DNA from: Spongiihabitans sp965206355 | GTDB taxonomy: Bacteria > Pseudomonadota > Gammaproteobacteria > Arenicellales > Poriferihabitantaceae | Assembly (NCBI GenBank): GCA_965206355.1 | Contig: OZ242212.1 | Coordinates: 1,116,001-1,180,000 of the forward strand | Reading direction: 5' to 3' | DNA length: 64,000 nucleotides | Part shown: positions 8,892-18,042 of the stretch, in pieces | How positions within the stretch are numbered: the first letter of the stretch is position 1 | Layout of the letters: every line of letters begins with the position of its first letter | Translations under genes and position numbers: made by a program | The notes under the pieces: model-generated | The model's input: only the letters and a program-made list of their open reading frames with translations | The model's database searches: none | What the model was told of the DNA's origin: nothing

Positions 8892-9048
8892 GAGACCTTT
8901 GCAGCCATTTCACCTGCATGCTGCGTCGCCTAAAAGCACCTACTGTTGGTAAAAATGGTCTCAATCGGTCATTTATAAGCATCAACTCCCTCATTCCGTG
9001 CGTTTTTGCCTGGCCTGAAAGCGAAATCATCTTCCGTGCAAAGGTCTC
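8892..9048 (-). mobile_element. Short mobile repeat, copy 7 (157-bp form), upstream of aat
   Basis: Shares the 5-bp end deletion with the copies at 926 and 4787. The direct repeat tcaat occurs at 8887-8891 and 9049-9053. It separates the divergent aat and tsaD genes. Confidence 0.96.
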
Positions 9049-9129
9049 TCAATTTCACTGCACTTGTTGTGGCCACAATCAGGTCGTTTAGTCTGGCACT
9101 ATACTATCTAGCCGTTGTAAAATCCATTG

Positions 9130-10140
9130 ATGAGAATTTTAGGCATTGAAACTTCATGCGATGATACTGGCGTGGCCATTTATGACAGCTATCAGGGCTT
9201 AATTGTACACAGACTGGCATCCCAGATTGACTTGCATCAACAATACGGTGGCGTTGTTCCGGAACTGGCGGCGCGCGATCATATTCGGACGTTGTTGCCA
9301 CTGATTGACAGCGTGGTTAATGATCGCTTGAATGATGCAAAAAAACCAGATGCGGTCGCTTATACCGCTGGACCGGGTTTGGCTGGTGCGCTACTTGTGG
9401 GGGCTTCGTTGGGTAAAAGTTTGGCTCAATCCTGGCAGGTTCCCGCCATCGGTATACATCATCTGGAAGGGCATTTGCTGGCACCCATGCTGGAAGATAA
9501 TCCCCCACAATTTCCATTTTTAGCACTGTTAGTTTCCGGCGGACACACCCTTTTGGTGGATGTTGAATCAGCCGGCAACTACAACATCCTCGGACAGTCG
9601 CTGGATGATGCTGCTGGTGAGGCGTTTGATAAAACGGCCAAACTGCTGGGCTTGGGCTATCCTGGAGGAGCGGCTATCGCAAAGATCGCTGTTAATGGCA
9701 ATCCTGATCGATTTACTTTTCCGCAACCCATGTGCAATCGCCCCGGTCTGGATTTCAGTTTCAGCGGATTAAAAACACATACCCTGACCACCGTGCAGAA
9801 GCAGCCGTCCGATCAGCAAACTATTGCGGATATTGCTTTAGCCTTTGAGCTGGCTGTCGTCGGAGTACTCAAGATTAAGTGTTGCCGAGCGTTATTGCAA
9901 AGCCAGCGGAAACGATTGGTGGTGGCGGGTGGCGTTGGCGCAAACCAGCGTCTGCGTTCAACATTACATGCGTTGGCAGAGCAGAAAGGGTTTGAATTAT
10001 TCTATCCGCGCCCTGAGTTTTGCACCGATAACGGCGCCATGATTGCCTATGCTGGACACTTTCGCTTAGCAAGCGAGCAACCTGTTGTCAACGACTATGC
10101 GTTTGACGTGCATCCGCGCTGGAGTCTGGAAGACATTTAG
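9130..10140 (+). CDS. tsaD: tRNA N6-threonylcarbamoyladenosine transferase TsaD
   Basis: This 336-residue protein transfers the threonylcarbamoyl group from TC-AMP to A37 of ANN-decoding tRNAs, working with TsaB, TsaC and TsaE. The start is ATG 9130 (MRILGIETSCDDTGVA). A TTG one codon earlier is less likely. The metal-binding HHLEGH motif is at residues 110-115. The nucleotide-binding loops LLVSGGHTLL, DDAAGEAFDK and VVAGGVGANQRLR are all present, followed by CTDNGAMIAYAG. The protein is full length. It is divergent from aat across a mobile repeat and has no operon partner. Confidence 0.97.
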   Translation: MRILGIETSCDDTGVAIYDSYQGLIVHRLASQIDLHQQYGGVVPELAARDHIRTLLPLIDSVVNDRLNDAKKPDAVAYTAGPGLAGALLVGASLGKSLAQSWQVPAIGIHHLEGHLLAPMLEDNPPQFPFLALLVSGGHTLLVDVESAGNYNILGQSLDDAAGEAFDKTAKLLGLGYPGGAAIAKIAVNGNPDRFTFPQPMCNRPGLDFSFSGLKTHTLTTVQKQPSDQQTIADIALAFELAVVGVLKIKCCRALLQSQRKRLVVAGGVGANQRLRSTLHALAEQKGFELFYPRPEFCTDNGAMIAYAGHFRLASEQPVVNDYAFDVHPRWSLEDI

Positions 10141-10159
10141 CGGTCATAATGTGACTCAA

Positions 10160-10174
10160 AGACCTTTGCACGAG
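10160..10174 (+). repeat. Short mobile repeat, left-end fragment
   Basis: AGACCTTTGCACGAG matches the first 14 bases of the family end, then diverges. It sits 21 bp before a complete copy. Confidence 0.55.
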
Positions 10175-10194
10175 CCGGAATTTTATTTGTTAGT

Positions 10195-10356
10195 GAGACC
10201 TTTGCACGGAAGATGATTTCGCTTTCAGGCCAGGCAAAAACGCACGGAATGAGGGAGTTTATGCTTATAAATGACCGATTGAGACCAATTTTACCAACAG
10301 TAGGCGCTTTTAGGCGACGCAGCATGCAGGTGAAATGGCTTTCGTGCAAAGGTCTC
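10195..10356 (+). mobile_element. Short mobile repeat, copy 8 (162-bp form)
   Basis: Complete copy of the GAGACCAATTTT variant. The direct repeat ttagt occurs at 10190-10194 and 10357-10361. It is followed at once by a second, degraded copy in the same orientation. Confidence 0.96.
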
Positions 10357-10361
10357 TTAGT

Positions 10362-10473
10362 AAAGAAAAAGCGCATGAAATGAGGGAGTTTATGCTTATA
10401 AATGACCGATTGAGACCAATTTTACCAACAGTAGGTGCTTTTAGGCGACGCAGTATGCAGGTGAAATGGCCTC
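10362..10473 (+). mobile_element. Short mobile repeat, copy 9, truncated at both ends
   Basis: The homologous part runs from about 10366 (AAAAAGCGCATGAAATGAGGG) to GTGAAATGGC at 10470. The left 35-40 bp and most of the right inverted end are missing. Its last bases abut or overlap the plsY stop codon (reverse of 10472-10474). Confidence 0.88.
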
Positions 10474-11068
10474 ACCTGGTGATTTTACTTTCCTCTCCGG
10501 ATAACAGTCGTGCAATGTTTTGCTTATGACGCCAAAACAAGCAGATGGCAATAACCAGAGTGAGTAGAAAAAAGGGCAGACCGGGCAACAGCCATAACAC
10601 CAAAAAGGGAGCCGCTGCCGCTGCGCTGAGCGCCGCCAGTGATGAATAGCGAAACAAGGCCACCATACCCAACCAAATCGCCAACAATATCAAGCTGAGT
10701 GATCCGCTCAACCCCATAAAGACACCGCTGGCAGTGGCAACTCCTTTTCCACCCTTGAAGCTAAAAAAAAGCGGATACAAATGCCCGAGAAATGCCGCCG
10801 CACCGACCAGCGCAATAATTGTCGCATTATTGCTCAACATCTTTGCGATGAGCATGGGCAACAAGCCTTTGAGAACATCGCCTATTAAGGTGATCAGCGC
10901 AGCTTTTTTACCGCCAATACGCAGGACATTGGTTGCGCCCGGATTATTTGAGCCACTGTTGCGCGGATCGGGCAGGCGCATGATACGACAGACGAGAATC
11001 GCGCTGGAGATTGAACCAAAACAATAGGCAAATATCGGCAGGAGTCCGGATAGCATGGAATTTAACAT
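10472..11068 (-). CDS. plsY: Glycerol-3-phosphate acyltransferase PlsY
   Basis: This 198-residue integral membrane enzyme moves an acyl group from acyl phosphate to glycerol-3-phosphate, the first step of phospholipid synthesis in the PlsX/PlsY route. The three conserved motifs are visible: FGSISSAILVCRI..DPRNSGSNNPGATN, then GHLYPLFFSFKGGKGVAT, and the C-terminal HKQNIARLLSGEESKI. Several hydrophobic helices separate them. The length is normal and the C-terminus looks native, although its stop codon touches a truncated mobile repeat. It is divergent from folB, the usual neighbour in gammaproteobacteria. Confidence 0.96.
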   Translation of the reverse strand: MLNSMLSGLLPIFAYCFGSISSAILVCRIMRLPDPRNSGSNNPGATNVLRIGGKKAALITLIGDVLKGLLPMLIAKMLSNNATIIALVGAAAFLGHLYPLFFSFKGGKGVATASGVFMGLSGSLSLILLAIWLGMVALFRYSSLAALSAAAAAPFLVLWLLPGLPFFLLTLVIAICLFWRHKQNIARLLSGEESKITR

Positions 11069-11136
11069 TGGATGTTGATCTGAATTTGAATTACATTTGC
11101 TGTATTATAATCAGCCTTAGCATAAAAGAATTAACG

Positions 11137-11493
11137 ATGGATATTATTTATCTGCACGGACTAAAAGTCGATTGCGTTATTGGCGTTTGGAAATGGGAAA
11201 GAGAAATTACCCAGGTTATTACTATTGATCTTGATATGGGCTTCGATATTTCTGTTGCGGCAAACAGCGATGATTTGCATGACACATTAAGTTATAAGCA
11301 GGTCGCTAAGCGCGTGCAATCTTTTGCCCAGAAATCCACATTTGCTCTGGTAGAAAAACTGACAGAGGAAATCGCCACCATTCTACTCACCGAATTTCCG
11401 ATTAAGTGGTGTCGGGTAAAAGTCAATAAATTCGGTGCCGTTCGGGCAGCAGGGGATGTTGGAGTGATTATAGAAAGAGGCAAAATGGGGTGA
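11137..11493 (+). CDS. folB: Dihydroneopterin aldolase
   Basis: This 118-residue enzyme cleaves 7,8-dihydroneopterin to 6-hydroxymethyl-dihydropterin and glycolaldehyde in folate synthesis. I chose ATG 11137 (MDIIYLHGLKVDCVIGVWKWER), which gives the family N-terminus and length. The open frame extends 42 codons upstream without homology. The conserved blocks LHDTLSYKQV and FALVEKLTEEIA (catalytic lysine region) are present. It overlaps folK by 4 bp (GTGA), so the two are translationally coupled. Confidence 0.95.
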   Translation: MDIIYLHGLKVDCVIGVWKWEREITQVITIDLDMGFDISVAANSDDLHDTLSYKQVAKRVQSFAQKSTFALVEKLTEEIATILLTEFPIKWCRVKVNKFGAVRAAGDVGVIIERGKMG

Positions 11494-11975
11494 TTCGTAC
11501 TGTCTTGAGTCTGGGCAGCAATATCAACCGTGAAAAAAATATTCGCTTTGCGGTTAAGCAAATTAACAATCTGTACGGCGACATTGAGATTTCACCCGTC
11601 TATGAAACCGCCTCAATAGGATTTACCGGAGCGGCATTTTTTAATTTAGTGATTAGCTTTAAGACATCAACCCCGTTGATTGATATAAGAGATCAATTAC
11701 GGGATATTGAAGCGACAGCAGGACGTATTCGTGCTAAAAAGTCATTCGATAATCGACTCCTGGATATTGACATTATCCTGTTCGGCAATAAAAGTTTGCG
11801 TGCTGACGACTTTAATATCCCCAGGGATGAGATTGAGAAATACGCTTATGTTTTGAAACCATTATCAGACTTATACCCGACGCTAACACACCCGATAAGT
11901 GGTGTCAGCTTCAAACAAATGTGGTTGGATTTTGATAATACGCAAGTGCTTAAAGTAGCGAACTTTTCGTTGTAA
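11490..11975 (+). CDS. folK: 2-amino-4-hydroxy-6-hydroxymethyldihydropteridine pyrophosphokinase
   Basis: This 161-residue HPPK transfers pyrophosphate from ATP to the folB product. It starts with GTG 11490, overlapping the folB stop. Signatures are the N-terminal LSLGSNINREKN, then FFNLVISFKT, and RLLDIDIILFG, which carries the paired metal-binding aspartates. IPRDEIEKYAYVLKPLSDL closes the active site. The gene ends 34 bp before mobile repeat copy 10. Confidence 0.95.
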   Translation: MIRTVLSLGSNINREKNIRFAVKQINNLYGDIEISPVYETASIGFTGAAFFNLVISFKTSTPLIDIRDQLRDIEATAGRIRAKKSFDNRLLDIDIILFGNKSLRADDFNIPRDEIEKYAYVLKPLSDLYPTLTHPISGVSFKQMWLDFDNTQVLKVANFSL

Positions 11976-12009
11976 AAGAAAAGCCGTTGAGGACACTGTC
12001 AATAATTTT

Positions 12010-12171
12010 GTGACCTTTGCACGGAAGATGATTTCGCTTTTAGGCAAGGCAAAAACGCACGGAATGAGGGAGTTTATGCTTATAAATGACCGATTGAGAC
12101 CGTTTTTACCAACAGTAGGCGCTTTTAGGCGACGTAGCATGCAGATGAAATGGCTTTCGTGCAAAGCTCTC
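12010..12171 (+). mobile_element. Short mobile repeat, copy 10 (162-bp form)
   Basis: Full length, with end mutations (GTGACC at the left, GCTCTC at the right). Variant GAGACCGTTTTT. There is no flanking duplication, consistent with an older insertion. The spacer to the next copy (12172-12347) shows nothing recognisable. Confidence 0.93.
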
Positions 12172-12347
12172 AAACTAAAATACATCCGAATTGTGCCTAT
12201 TAAAGGTTGTATTATTAGGCGAATATGAGAAGCGCAAATTGGCTTAGCCGACAACGGACAGGTTGGGTATGTTGTGGTTGTATATTACGCATCGTTGCAA
12301 CCAAGTTCGGGCTATCGCTTTTTGTGAAGTCATGATAAAAACAGTAT

Positions 12348-12509
12348 GAGACCTTTGCACGGAAGATGATTTCGCTTGTAGGCAAGGCAAAAACGCACGG
12401 AATGAGGGAGTTTATGCTTATAAATGACCGATTGAGTACGATTTTACCAACAGTAGGCGCTTTTAGGCGACGTAGCATGCAGATGAAATGGCTTTCGTGC
12501 AAAGGTCTC
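12348..12509 (+). mobile_element. Short mobile repeat, copy 11 (162-bp form), upstream of glgC
   Basis: Complete copy of the GAGTACG variant. The direct repeat agtat occurs at 12343-12347 and 12510-12514. It ends 73 bp before the glgC start, so it may lie in the promoter region of the glycogen cluster. Confidence 0.96.
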
Positions 12510-12582
12510 AGTATATATCATCCTGTGGCTGATATTTCAGGTACACTTGCGGGGTTGCAACTATGAAAAACGGAGTGAATTG

Positions 12583-13860
12583 ATGGCCAATAATAACAGC
12601 GAGCAGGGTCGTTATGTCAGTTTGCTGACACGCGATACGCTGGTGCTAATCCTTGCCGGCGGTCAGGGTTCCCGCTTGTATGAATTGACCGAATGGCGTG
12701 CTAAGCCGGCGGTGTATTTTGGTGGTAAGTTGCGCATCATTGATTTTCCGTTGTCCAACTGTATCAATTCAGGGATACGGCGGATTGGTGTGTTGACTCA
12801 GTATAAGGCGCATTCCCTGATCCGCCATCTGGTGCATGGCTGGACTGGTTTCCAGCACGATCGGAGCAGCTTTATCGAAATTTTGCCAGCTTCACAACGT
12901 ACTGGTCAGGAATGGTATCTTGGCACTGCGGATGCAGTCTATCAGAATCTTGATATTATTCGCACGCATGATCCGGGTTATGTGCTGATACTCGCCGGTG
13001 ATCATGTGTACAAGATGGATTATGGTTCTCTGCTGGCATGGCATTCGGAAAAACAGGCGGATATGACAGTATGCTGTGTCAAAGTGCCGCTGGCAGAAGC
13101 TGCCGGCACACTTGGGGTAATGACGGTTAATGAGCATGGCCGTGTCATTGCCTTTGACGAAAAGCCTGAAAACCCGCAACCCATACCCGGGCAAAACGAG
13201 CTGTGTCTGGCATCAATGGGAAACTATGTGTTTAACACGGCTTTTCTGTTTGAGCAGGTCATCAAAGATGCCGATACCCGCCATTCTGCACATGATTTTG
13301 GTAAGAACATTATTCCGTCCATCATTGATAGCTGTCAAATTTATGCGTTCCCGTTTCAGGATAATACCTTGCGACAACCTTACTGGCGCGATGTCGGTAC
13401 ACTGGATGCGTTCTGGGAGGCGAATATGGAACTCATCGGTATTGAGCCGGCACTTGACCTGTATGACAGTAACTGGCCGATTTTTTCATATCAGACACAA
13501 TCACCGCCGGCAAAGTTTGTCTTTGATGAACCCAGTCGTCGTGGTGAAGCGATAGCCTCTATAGTATCAGCAGGCTGTATTATTTCCGGCGCAAGTGTCA
13601 AACGTTCCGTGTTGTTTTCAAATTGCCGTGTCCGCTCATATGCTTCCATAGAAGATGCCGTGATACTGCCAGATTGTGAAATCAATCGGCATTGCCGCAT
13701 TAAGAACGCCATCATTGATCGTGGCACGATTATTCCGCAAGCTATGGAAGTGGGTGTTGATCTTGAGGCGGATCGTGAGCGTGGATTTCGGGTGACGGCT
13801 GGTGGACGCACACTGGTAACGCCGGATATGTTGGGGCAGACTTTGCACTATACGAGATAG
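12583..13860 (+). CDS. glgC: Glucose-1-phosphate adenylyltransferase
   Basis: This 425-residue enzyme makes ADP-glucose from glucose-1-phosphate and ATP, the committed step of bacterial glycogen synthesis. I chose ATG 12583 (MANNNSEQGRY) because GGAG precedes it by 7 bp. The open frame extends 12 codons further upstream. Signatures are VLILAGGQGSRL near residues 21-32, KPAVYFGGKLRIIDFPLSNC, GTADAVYQNLD, LAGDHVYKMDY and FDEKPENP, then a beta-helix C-terminus. It is the first gene of glgC-glgA-glgB, with an 8-bp gap to glgA. Allosteric control by glycolytic intermediates is expected from the family. Confidence 0.97.
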   Translation: MANNNSEQGRYVSLLTRDTLVLILAGGQGSRLYELTEWRAKPAVYFGGKLRIIDFPLSNCINSGIRRIGVLTQYKAHSLIRHLVHGWTGFQHDRSSFIEILPASQRTGQEWYLGTADAVYQNLDIIRTHDPGYVLILAGDHVYKMDYGSLLAWHSEKQADMTVCCVKVPLAEAAGTLGVMTVNEHGRVIAFDEKPENPQPIPGQNELCLASMGNYVFNTAFLFEQVIKDADTRHSAHDFGKNIIPSIIDSCQIYAFPFQDNTLRQPYWRDVGTLDAFWEANMELIGIEPALDLYDSNWPIFSYQTQSPPAKFVFDEPSRRGEAIASIVSAGCIISGASVKRSVLFSNCRVRSYASIEDAVILPDCEINRHCRIKNAIIDRGTIIPQAMEVGVDLEADRERGFRVTAGGRTLVTPDMLGQTLHYTR

Positions 13861-13868
13861 CCATTACC

Positions 13869-15422
13869 ATGCTGAGAATTTGGCTGGTTGCGGCAGAAAA
13901 TGGCGCACTCAAGGGGGGTAAAGTTGGTGGTATTGCCGATGTTATCCGTGACCTGCCGCAGGCACTGACTGCCCTCGGTCATCAGGTTACAGTCATTACT
14001 CCCGCCTACGGTATCTTCAACAAGCTGCCACAAGCCCGCCATATTGGCAATTTGTGGGTCGCCTTCGCTGGCACACAACATATGACACAAATCTGGCAAG
14101 TCCAGCCAGCAGGCGCAGCATCATCGGTCGAAGCTATTGCTATTGAGCATCCACTGTTGTCGCCTAAGGGGGCCGGTGTCATTTACCATGATGACGGCGC
14201 TGTCTCCCCGTATGCCGTTGATGCCAGTCGTTTCGCTTTTTTTTGTGCGGCTACGGTGGCTTATGTCGAGCAATCCAACAACCCGCCGGATGTTTTGCAC
14301 TTGCACGACTGGCATTTAGGGCTGGTGCTGGCGTTGCGTCAGTATGATGAGACTTTGCACAAGGTGCGCACTGTGCGTACTGTATTCACTATTCATAATC
14401 TCGCCTTTCAGGGCATTCGCCCGTTGCAGCAGCACGAATCGTCCTTTGCAAGCTGGTTCCCGCAACTGCGCTATCAGCGAGCAGAAATCGCTGATCCACG
14501 CTACCACGATTGCGTCAATCCTATGGCGGCGGCGATCCGCCTCGCCGATAAGTTGAATACGGTCTCTCCGACTTATGCCAGTGAGATTTTGCAGGCGAAT
14601 GAGCCGGAGCGGGGATTCAGCGGTGGCGAGGGATTGGAAACTGAGCTACGGGTGGCTGCCGCAGAAAATCGCTTGACCGGTATTCTCAATGGTTGTTGCT
14701 ACGGTGGCGGCAGTCGCCATCGCGGTGGTGGACGGCGACCGGGTTGGTCACGATTGTTGCAAGCGATTGCTAAGGAAAAGCATCTGTTGCAAAATAATCT
14801 ACTGGCGCAGCAGACACTACAGCGACTGCCACGCAGAAGACCTGCAAAACTGTTGGTTAGCATCGGTCGCATCAGCGTACAAAAAGTTTCGCTGTTGCTG
14901 GCACCGACTCAAAACTATGATTCCGCACTTGAGATGATACTCGAGCAGCACGGTAACACGCTGTGTTTCATTATGCTCGGCAGTGGCGACAAAGCACTGG
15001 AAAAACGACTGCGCCGAATCGCTTCGGCACGGCGGAACTTTCTGTTCCTGTCCGGCTATTCCGAAACTTTGTCCGAGTGGTTGTATGATGTGGGTGATCT
15101 TTTCCTGATGCCGAGCAGTTTTGAGCCTTGTGGCATTAGCCAGATGTTGGCGATGCGCATGGGACAGCCTTGTGTTGTGCATGCGGTGGGTGGTTTGCAG
15201 GATAGCGTGACTGATGAGGTCGACGGCTTTGTCTTTGTCGGTGCGAATCCAAACGAGCAGGCAGAGAATTTTGTGTTATCAGTCAATCGGGCACTGCGTA
15301 TAAAAGCCACCGACAAACAGCGCTGGCAACAGATTCGTAATAATGCGAAAGCCATGCGTTTTAGCTGGGAAGTGGCCGCCGCCGCCTATGTCTCGGAGCT
15401 GTATGAATCCACGACCGCATAA
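13869..15422 (+). CDS. glgA: Glycogen synthase (ADP-glucose type)
   Basis: This 517-residue GT5 enzyme adds glucose from ADP-glucose to alpha-1,4-glucan. The substrate-binding KVGGIADV motif is near residue 18, HLHDWHLGLV near 140, TIHNLAFQG near 175, and the C-terminal active site EPCGISQMLAMRMGQP with VHAVGGLQDSV near residues 418-450. The stretch after LTGILNG is low-complexity (CCYGGGSRHRGGGRRPG) where relatives usually have an ordered NGID or NGC segment. This could be natural divergence or a small compensated frame shift. The gene follows glgC by 8 bp and overlaps the glgB start. Confidence 0.93.
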   Translation: MLRIWLVAAENGALKGGKVGGIADVIRDLPQALTALGHQVTVITPAYGIFNKLPQARHIGNLWVAFAGTQHMTQIWQVQPAGAASSVEAIAIEHPLLSPKGAGVIYHDDGAVSPYAVDASRFAFFCAATVAYVEQSNNPPDVLHLHDWHLGLVLALRQYDETLHKVRTVRTVFTIHNLAFQGIRPLQQHESSFASWFPQLRYQRAEIADPRYHDCVNPMAAAIRLADKLNTVSPTYASEILQANEPERGFSGGEGLETELRVAAAENRLTGILNGCCYGGGSRHRGGGRRPGWSRLLQAIAKEKHLLQNNLLAQQTLQRLPRRRPAKLLVSIGRISVQKVSLLLAPTQNYDSALEMILEQHGNTLCFIMLGSGDKALEKRLRRIASARRNFLFLSGYSETLSEWLYDVGDLFLMPSSFEPCGISQMLAMRMGQPCVVHAVGGLQDSVTDEVDGFVFVGANPNEQAENFVLSVNRALRIKATDKQRWQQIRNNAKAMRFSWEVAAAAYVSELYESTTA

Positions 15423-17616
15423 TCAGCCCAATCAGTCACTTGCTCATCAGTCTGATTCGGCAGCTATATGGCAGGCGTTGGCAGAGGGTCGGCATAGCAA
15501 TCCATTTGCACTGCTTGGCATCCATATGGAAAAAGGTGTCCGTGTAGTCAGAACCTTGCAACCGCATGCCCAATCAGTAACCCTGCTCGATGGTCTTGGT
15601 AATGAACTGCTGCCAATGCGTCTGGTGCATAGCGGTGGTATCTTTGAAGCGCCGATGACGGCAAGGAAACGGCACTATAAATTGCGTATCACAACAAAAT
15701 CCGCTACCGTTTTTGATATTGAGGATGCCTATCGGTTGCCGTCAATGTTGGCGGACTTGTCCCAGACAGCAGAAGAAGGGCATCCGCAAATTTTCAATAA
15801 ACTCGGCGCACAACCGACTCGTCTGCTGGGTCTGAGTGGCACCTGTTTTTCAGTCTGGGCACCCAATGCACTGCGCGTCAGCGTGATTGGAGATTTTAAT
15901 GATTGGGATGGGCGGCGACACGTTATGCGTTTGCATCCGCATAGTGGTATCTGGGAAATTTTTATACCCGCCGTTGCTGTTGGTAGCTACTACAAATATG
16001 AACTACTTGATCAGCAGGGCAAGTTACTGCCGCTGAAGAGCGACCCGCAGGCATATTTTTTTGAGCCACCGCCGGGAAATGCGTCAATCGTTTATCGCAG
16101 TCAGCATCGCTGGCGTGATGCGATATGGATGAAGCAACGCCCCAGTGTGCCACAGCTCAATCAGCCGCTCAGTATTTATGAGGTTCACCTCGGTTCTTGG
16201 CGGCGCAACCCTGATCAAGGAAACCGTCCTTTGCGCTATCGTGAGCTGGCAGACGAGCTGGTCGCTTATGTGGTGGAGATGGGATTTACCCATGTTGAGC
16301 TGTTACCGATTACTGAGCATCCTTTTGATGGTTCCTGGGGTTATCAGCCCATCGGTATGTATGCGCCGACTCAGCGTTTCGGCAATCCGGATGACTTTCG
16401 TTACTTTATTGATTGTTGTCATCGCGCCAACATCGCGGTCATTCTGGATTGGGTTCCCGCGCATTTTCCGCGTGATACCCATGGTCTCGGTCGTTTTGAC
16501 GGTAGCGCATTGTATGAACACCAAGACCCACGTAAAGGTGAGCATAGCGACTGGGGTACGCTGATTTTTAACTATGGGCGGCATGAAGTCATTAACTACT
16601 TGATTAACAATGCTCTGTATTGGATTGACGAATTCCACATTGACGCATTGCGTGTCGATGCTGTGGCATCCATGCTGTATCTCGATTATTCACGCGCACC
16701 AGGTGAATGGCTTGCCAACCAATATGGTGGCAATGAAAACCTTGAAGCGATTGATTTTATTCGCCGTCTGAATATTGCCATTCACGCGCGTGGAGCATGT
16801 TGTTTCGCCGAGGAATCAACTGACTGGGCAGGGGTCTCGCATCCGACCGACAGCGGTGGGCTGGGTTTTACCTACAAGTGGAACATGGGCTGGATGAACG
16901 ATACGCTGGCATATATGCGTAAACAACCTATCCACCGCAAGCATCACCATGACAAAATGAGCTTCGGGCTGGTCTATGCTTTCAATGAAAATTTTGTGTT
17001 GCCACTATCGCATGACGAGGTCGTGCACGGCAAAGGATCGTTGCTCGGACGGATGCCCGGGGACGATTGGCAACGCTTTGCCAACCTGCGTGCCTATTTC
17101 GGTTTTATGTATGCCCATCCGGGCAAAAAACTGTTGTTTATGGGTGCCGAGCTTGCCCAGCATAAGGAATGGGATCACGATCAATCGCTGGACTGGCATT
17201 TGCTTGAGCAGCCACGTCATCGCGGTATGCAAACACTGGTACGCGATCTGAACTGTGTTTACCGCACCACGCCAGCACTCTATCAACAGGATTTCAAAAG
17301 TGTAGGTTTTGAATGGATTGACTGGCAGGATAACGATAACAGCGTACTCGCATGGATACGCTATGCCGACAATGGTGATTTCGTGGTCTGTCTTTCCAAC
17401 TTCACCCCACAGCTTCTCAAGCACTACCGTATCGGCGTGCCAACTGCTGGCAATTACCGTGAACGGCTCAATACCGATGCCCATCAATATGGTGGCAGTG
17501 GCAAGGTGCATTCAAAGAGACTAACATCGCAAGCCAGCCCATGCCATGGTCGTCGAGATTCGTTATTGCTGACTTTAGCGCCACTGGCAACGCTGATTTT
17601 GCAACTGGAAGACTGA
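15403..17616 (+). CDS. glgB: 1,4-alpha-glucan branching enzyme
   Basis: This GH13 enzyme of 737 residues creates alpha-1,6 branches in glycogen. ATG 15403 (MNPRPHNQPNQ) overlaps the end of glgA by 20 bp and gives the family length. An earlier start at 15343 would lie deeper in glgA. There are two N-terminal CBM48-like parts (HSNPFALLGIH, then FSVWAPNALRVSVIGDFNDWDG). The catalytic barrel has DALRVDAVASM (nucleophile), CFAEEST (acid/base) and LSHDEVVHGK (third acidic residue). The C-terminal beta domain ends near ATLILQLED. The gene is intact. Confidence 0.97.
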   Translation: MNPRPHNQPNQSLAHQSDSAAIWQALAEGRHSNPFALLGIHMEKGVRVVRTLQPHAQSVTLLDGLGNELLPMRLVHSGGIFEAPMTARKRHYKLRITTKSATVFDIEDAYRLPSMLADLSQTAEEGHPQIFNKLGAQPTRLLGLSGTCFSVWAPNALRVSVIGDFNDWDGRRHVMRLHPHSGIWEIFIPAVAVGSYYKYELLDQQGKLLPLKSDPQAYFFEPPPGNASIVYRSQHRWRDAIWMKQRPSVPQLNQPLSIYEVHLGSWRRNPDQGNRPLRYRELADELVAYVVEMGFTHVELLPITEHPFDGSWGYQPIGMYAPTQRFGNPDDFRYFIDCCHRANIAVILDWVPAHFPRDTHGLGRFDGSALYEHQDPRKGEHSDWGTLIFNYGRHEVINYLINNALYWIDEFHIDALRVDAVASMLYLDYSRAPGEWLANQYGGNENLEAIDFIRRLNIAIHARGACCFAEESTDWAGVSHPTDSGGLGFTYKWNMGWMNDTLAYMRKQPIHRKHHHDKMSFGLVYAFNENFVLPLSHDEVVHGKGSLLGRMPGDDWQRFANLRAYFGFMYAHPGKKLLFMGAELAQHKEWDHDQSLDWHLLEQPRHRGMQTLVRDLNCVYRTTPALYQQDFKSVGFEWIDWQDNDNSVLAWIRYADNGDFVVCLSNFTPQLLKHYRIGVPTAGNYRERLNTDAHQYGGSGKVHSKRLTSQASPCHGRRDSLLLTLAPLATLILQLED

Positions 17617-17659
17617 TTTGGGAATTACGATCGGGGTTTCAATGCCTATTGGGTATATA

Positions 17660-17798
17660 GAGACCTTTGCACGGAAGATGATTTCGCTTTCAGGCCAGGC
17701 AAAAACGCACGGAATGAGGGAGTTTATGCTTATAAATGACCGATTGAGTACGTTTTTAACGCAGCATGCAGGTGAAAGGGCTTTCGTGCAAAGGTCTC
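17660..17798 (+). mobile_element. Short mobile repeat, copy 12 (139-bp form), between glgB and glgP
   Basis: Short form, with the direct repeat atata at 17655-17659 and 17799-17803. The rest of the 426-bp gap before glgP (17799-18042) shows no gene or clear promoter. Confidence 0.96.
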
Positions 17799-18042
17799 AT
17801 ATAATTTGAGGACCTATCATTCGGACAGTGCTGTCTATTCCACGACAGCCGATTATGCGGATATTGCATGGGTGTCGTGCTTTGATTTTTTATGTTTGGC
17901 GAGAAAATAAAATCTGGCGAATTCAACTCATAAGTGCAGTATAATATGCCCCATACACAATCCAGAGCAGTAAGCAAAACCAATTATATGGGTGTTGCTG
18001 ATTCTCTGGATTTTTTTGAGTCACTTGATTAAGGAGCGCCTG

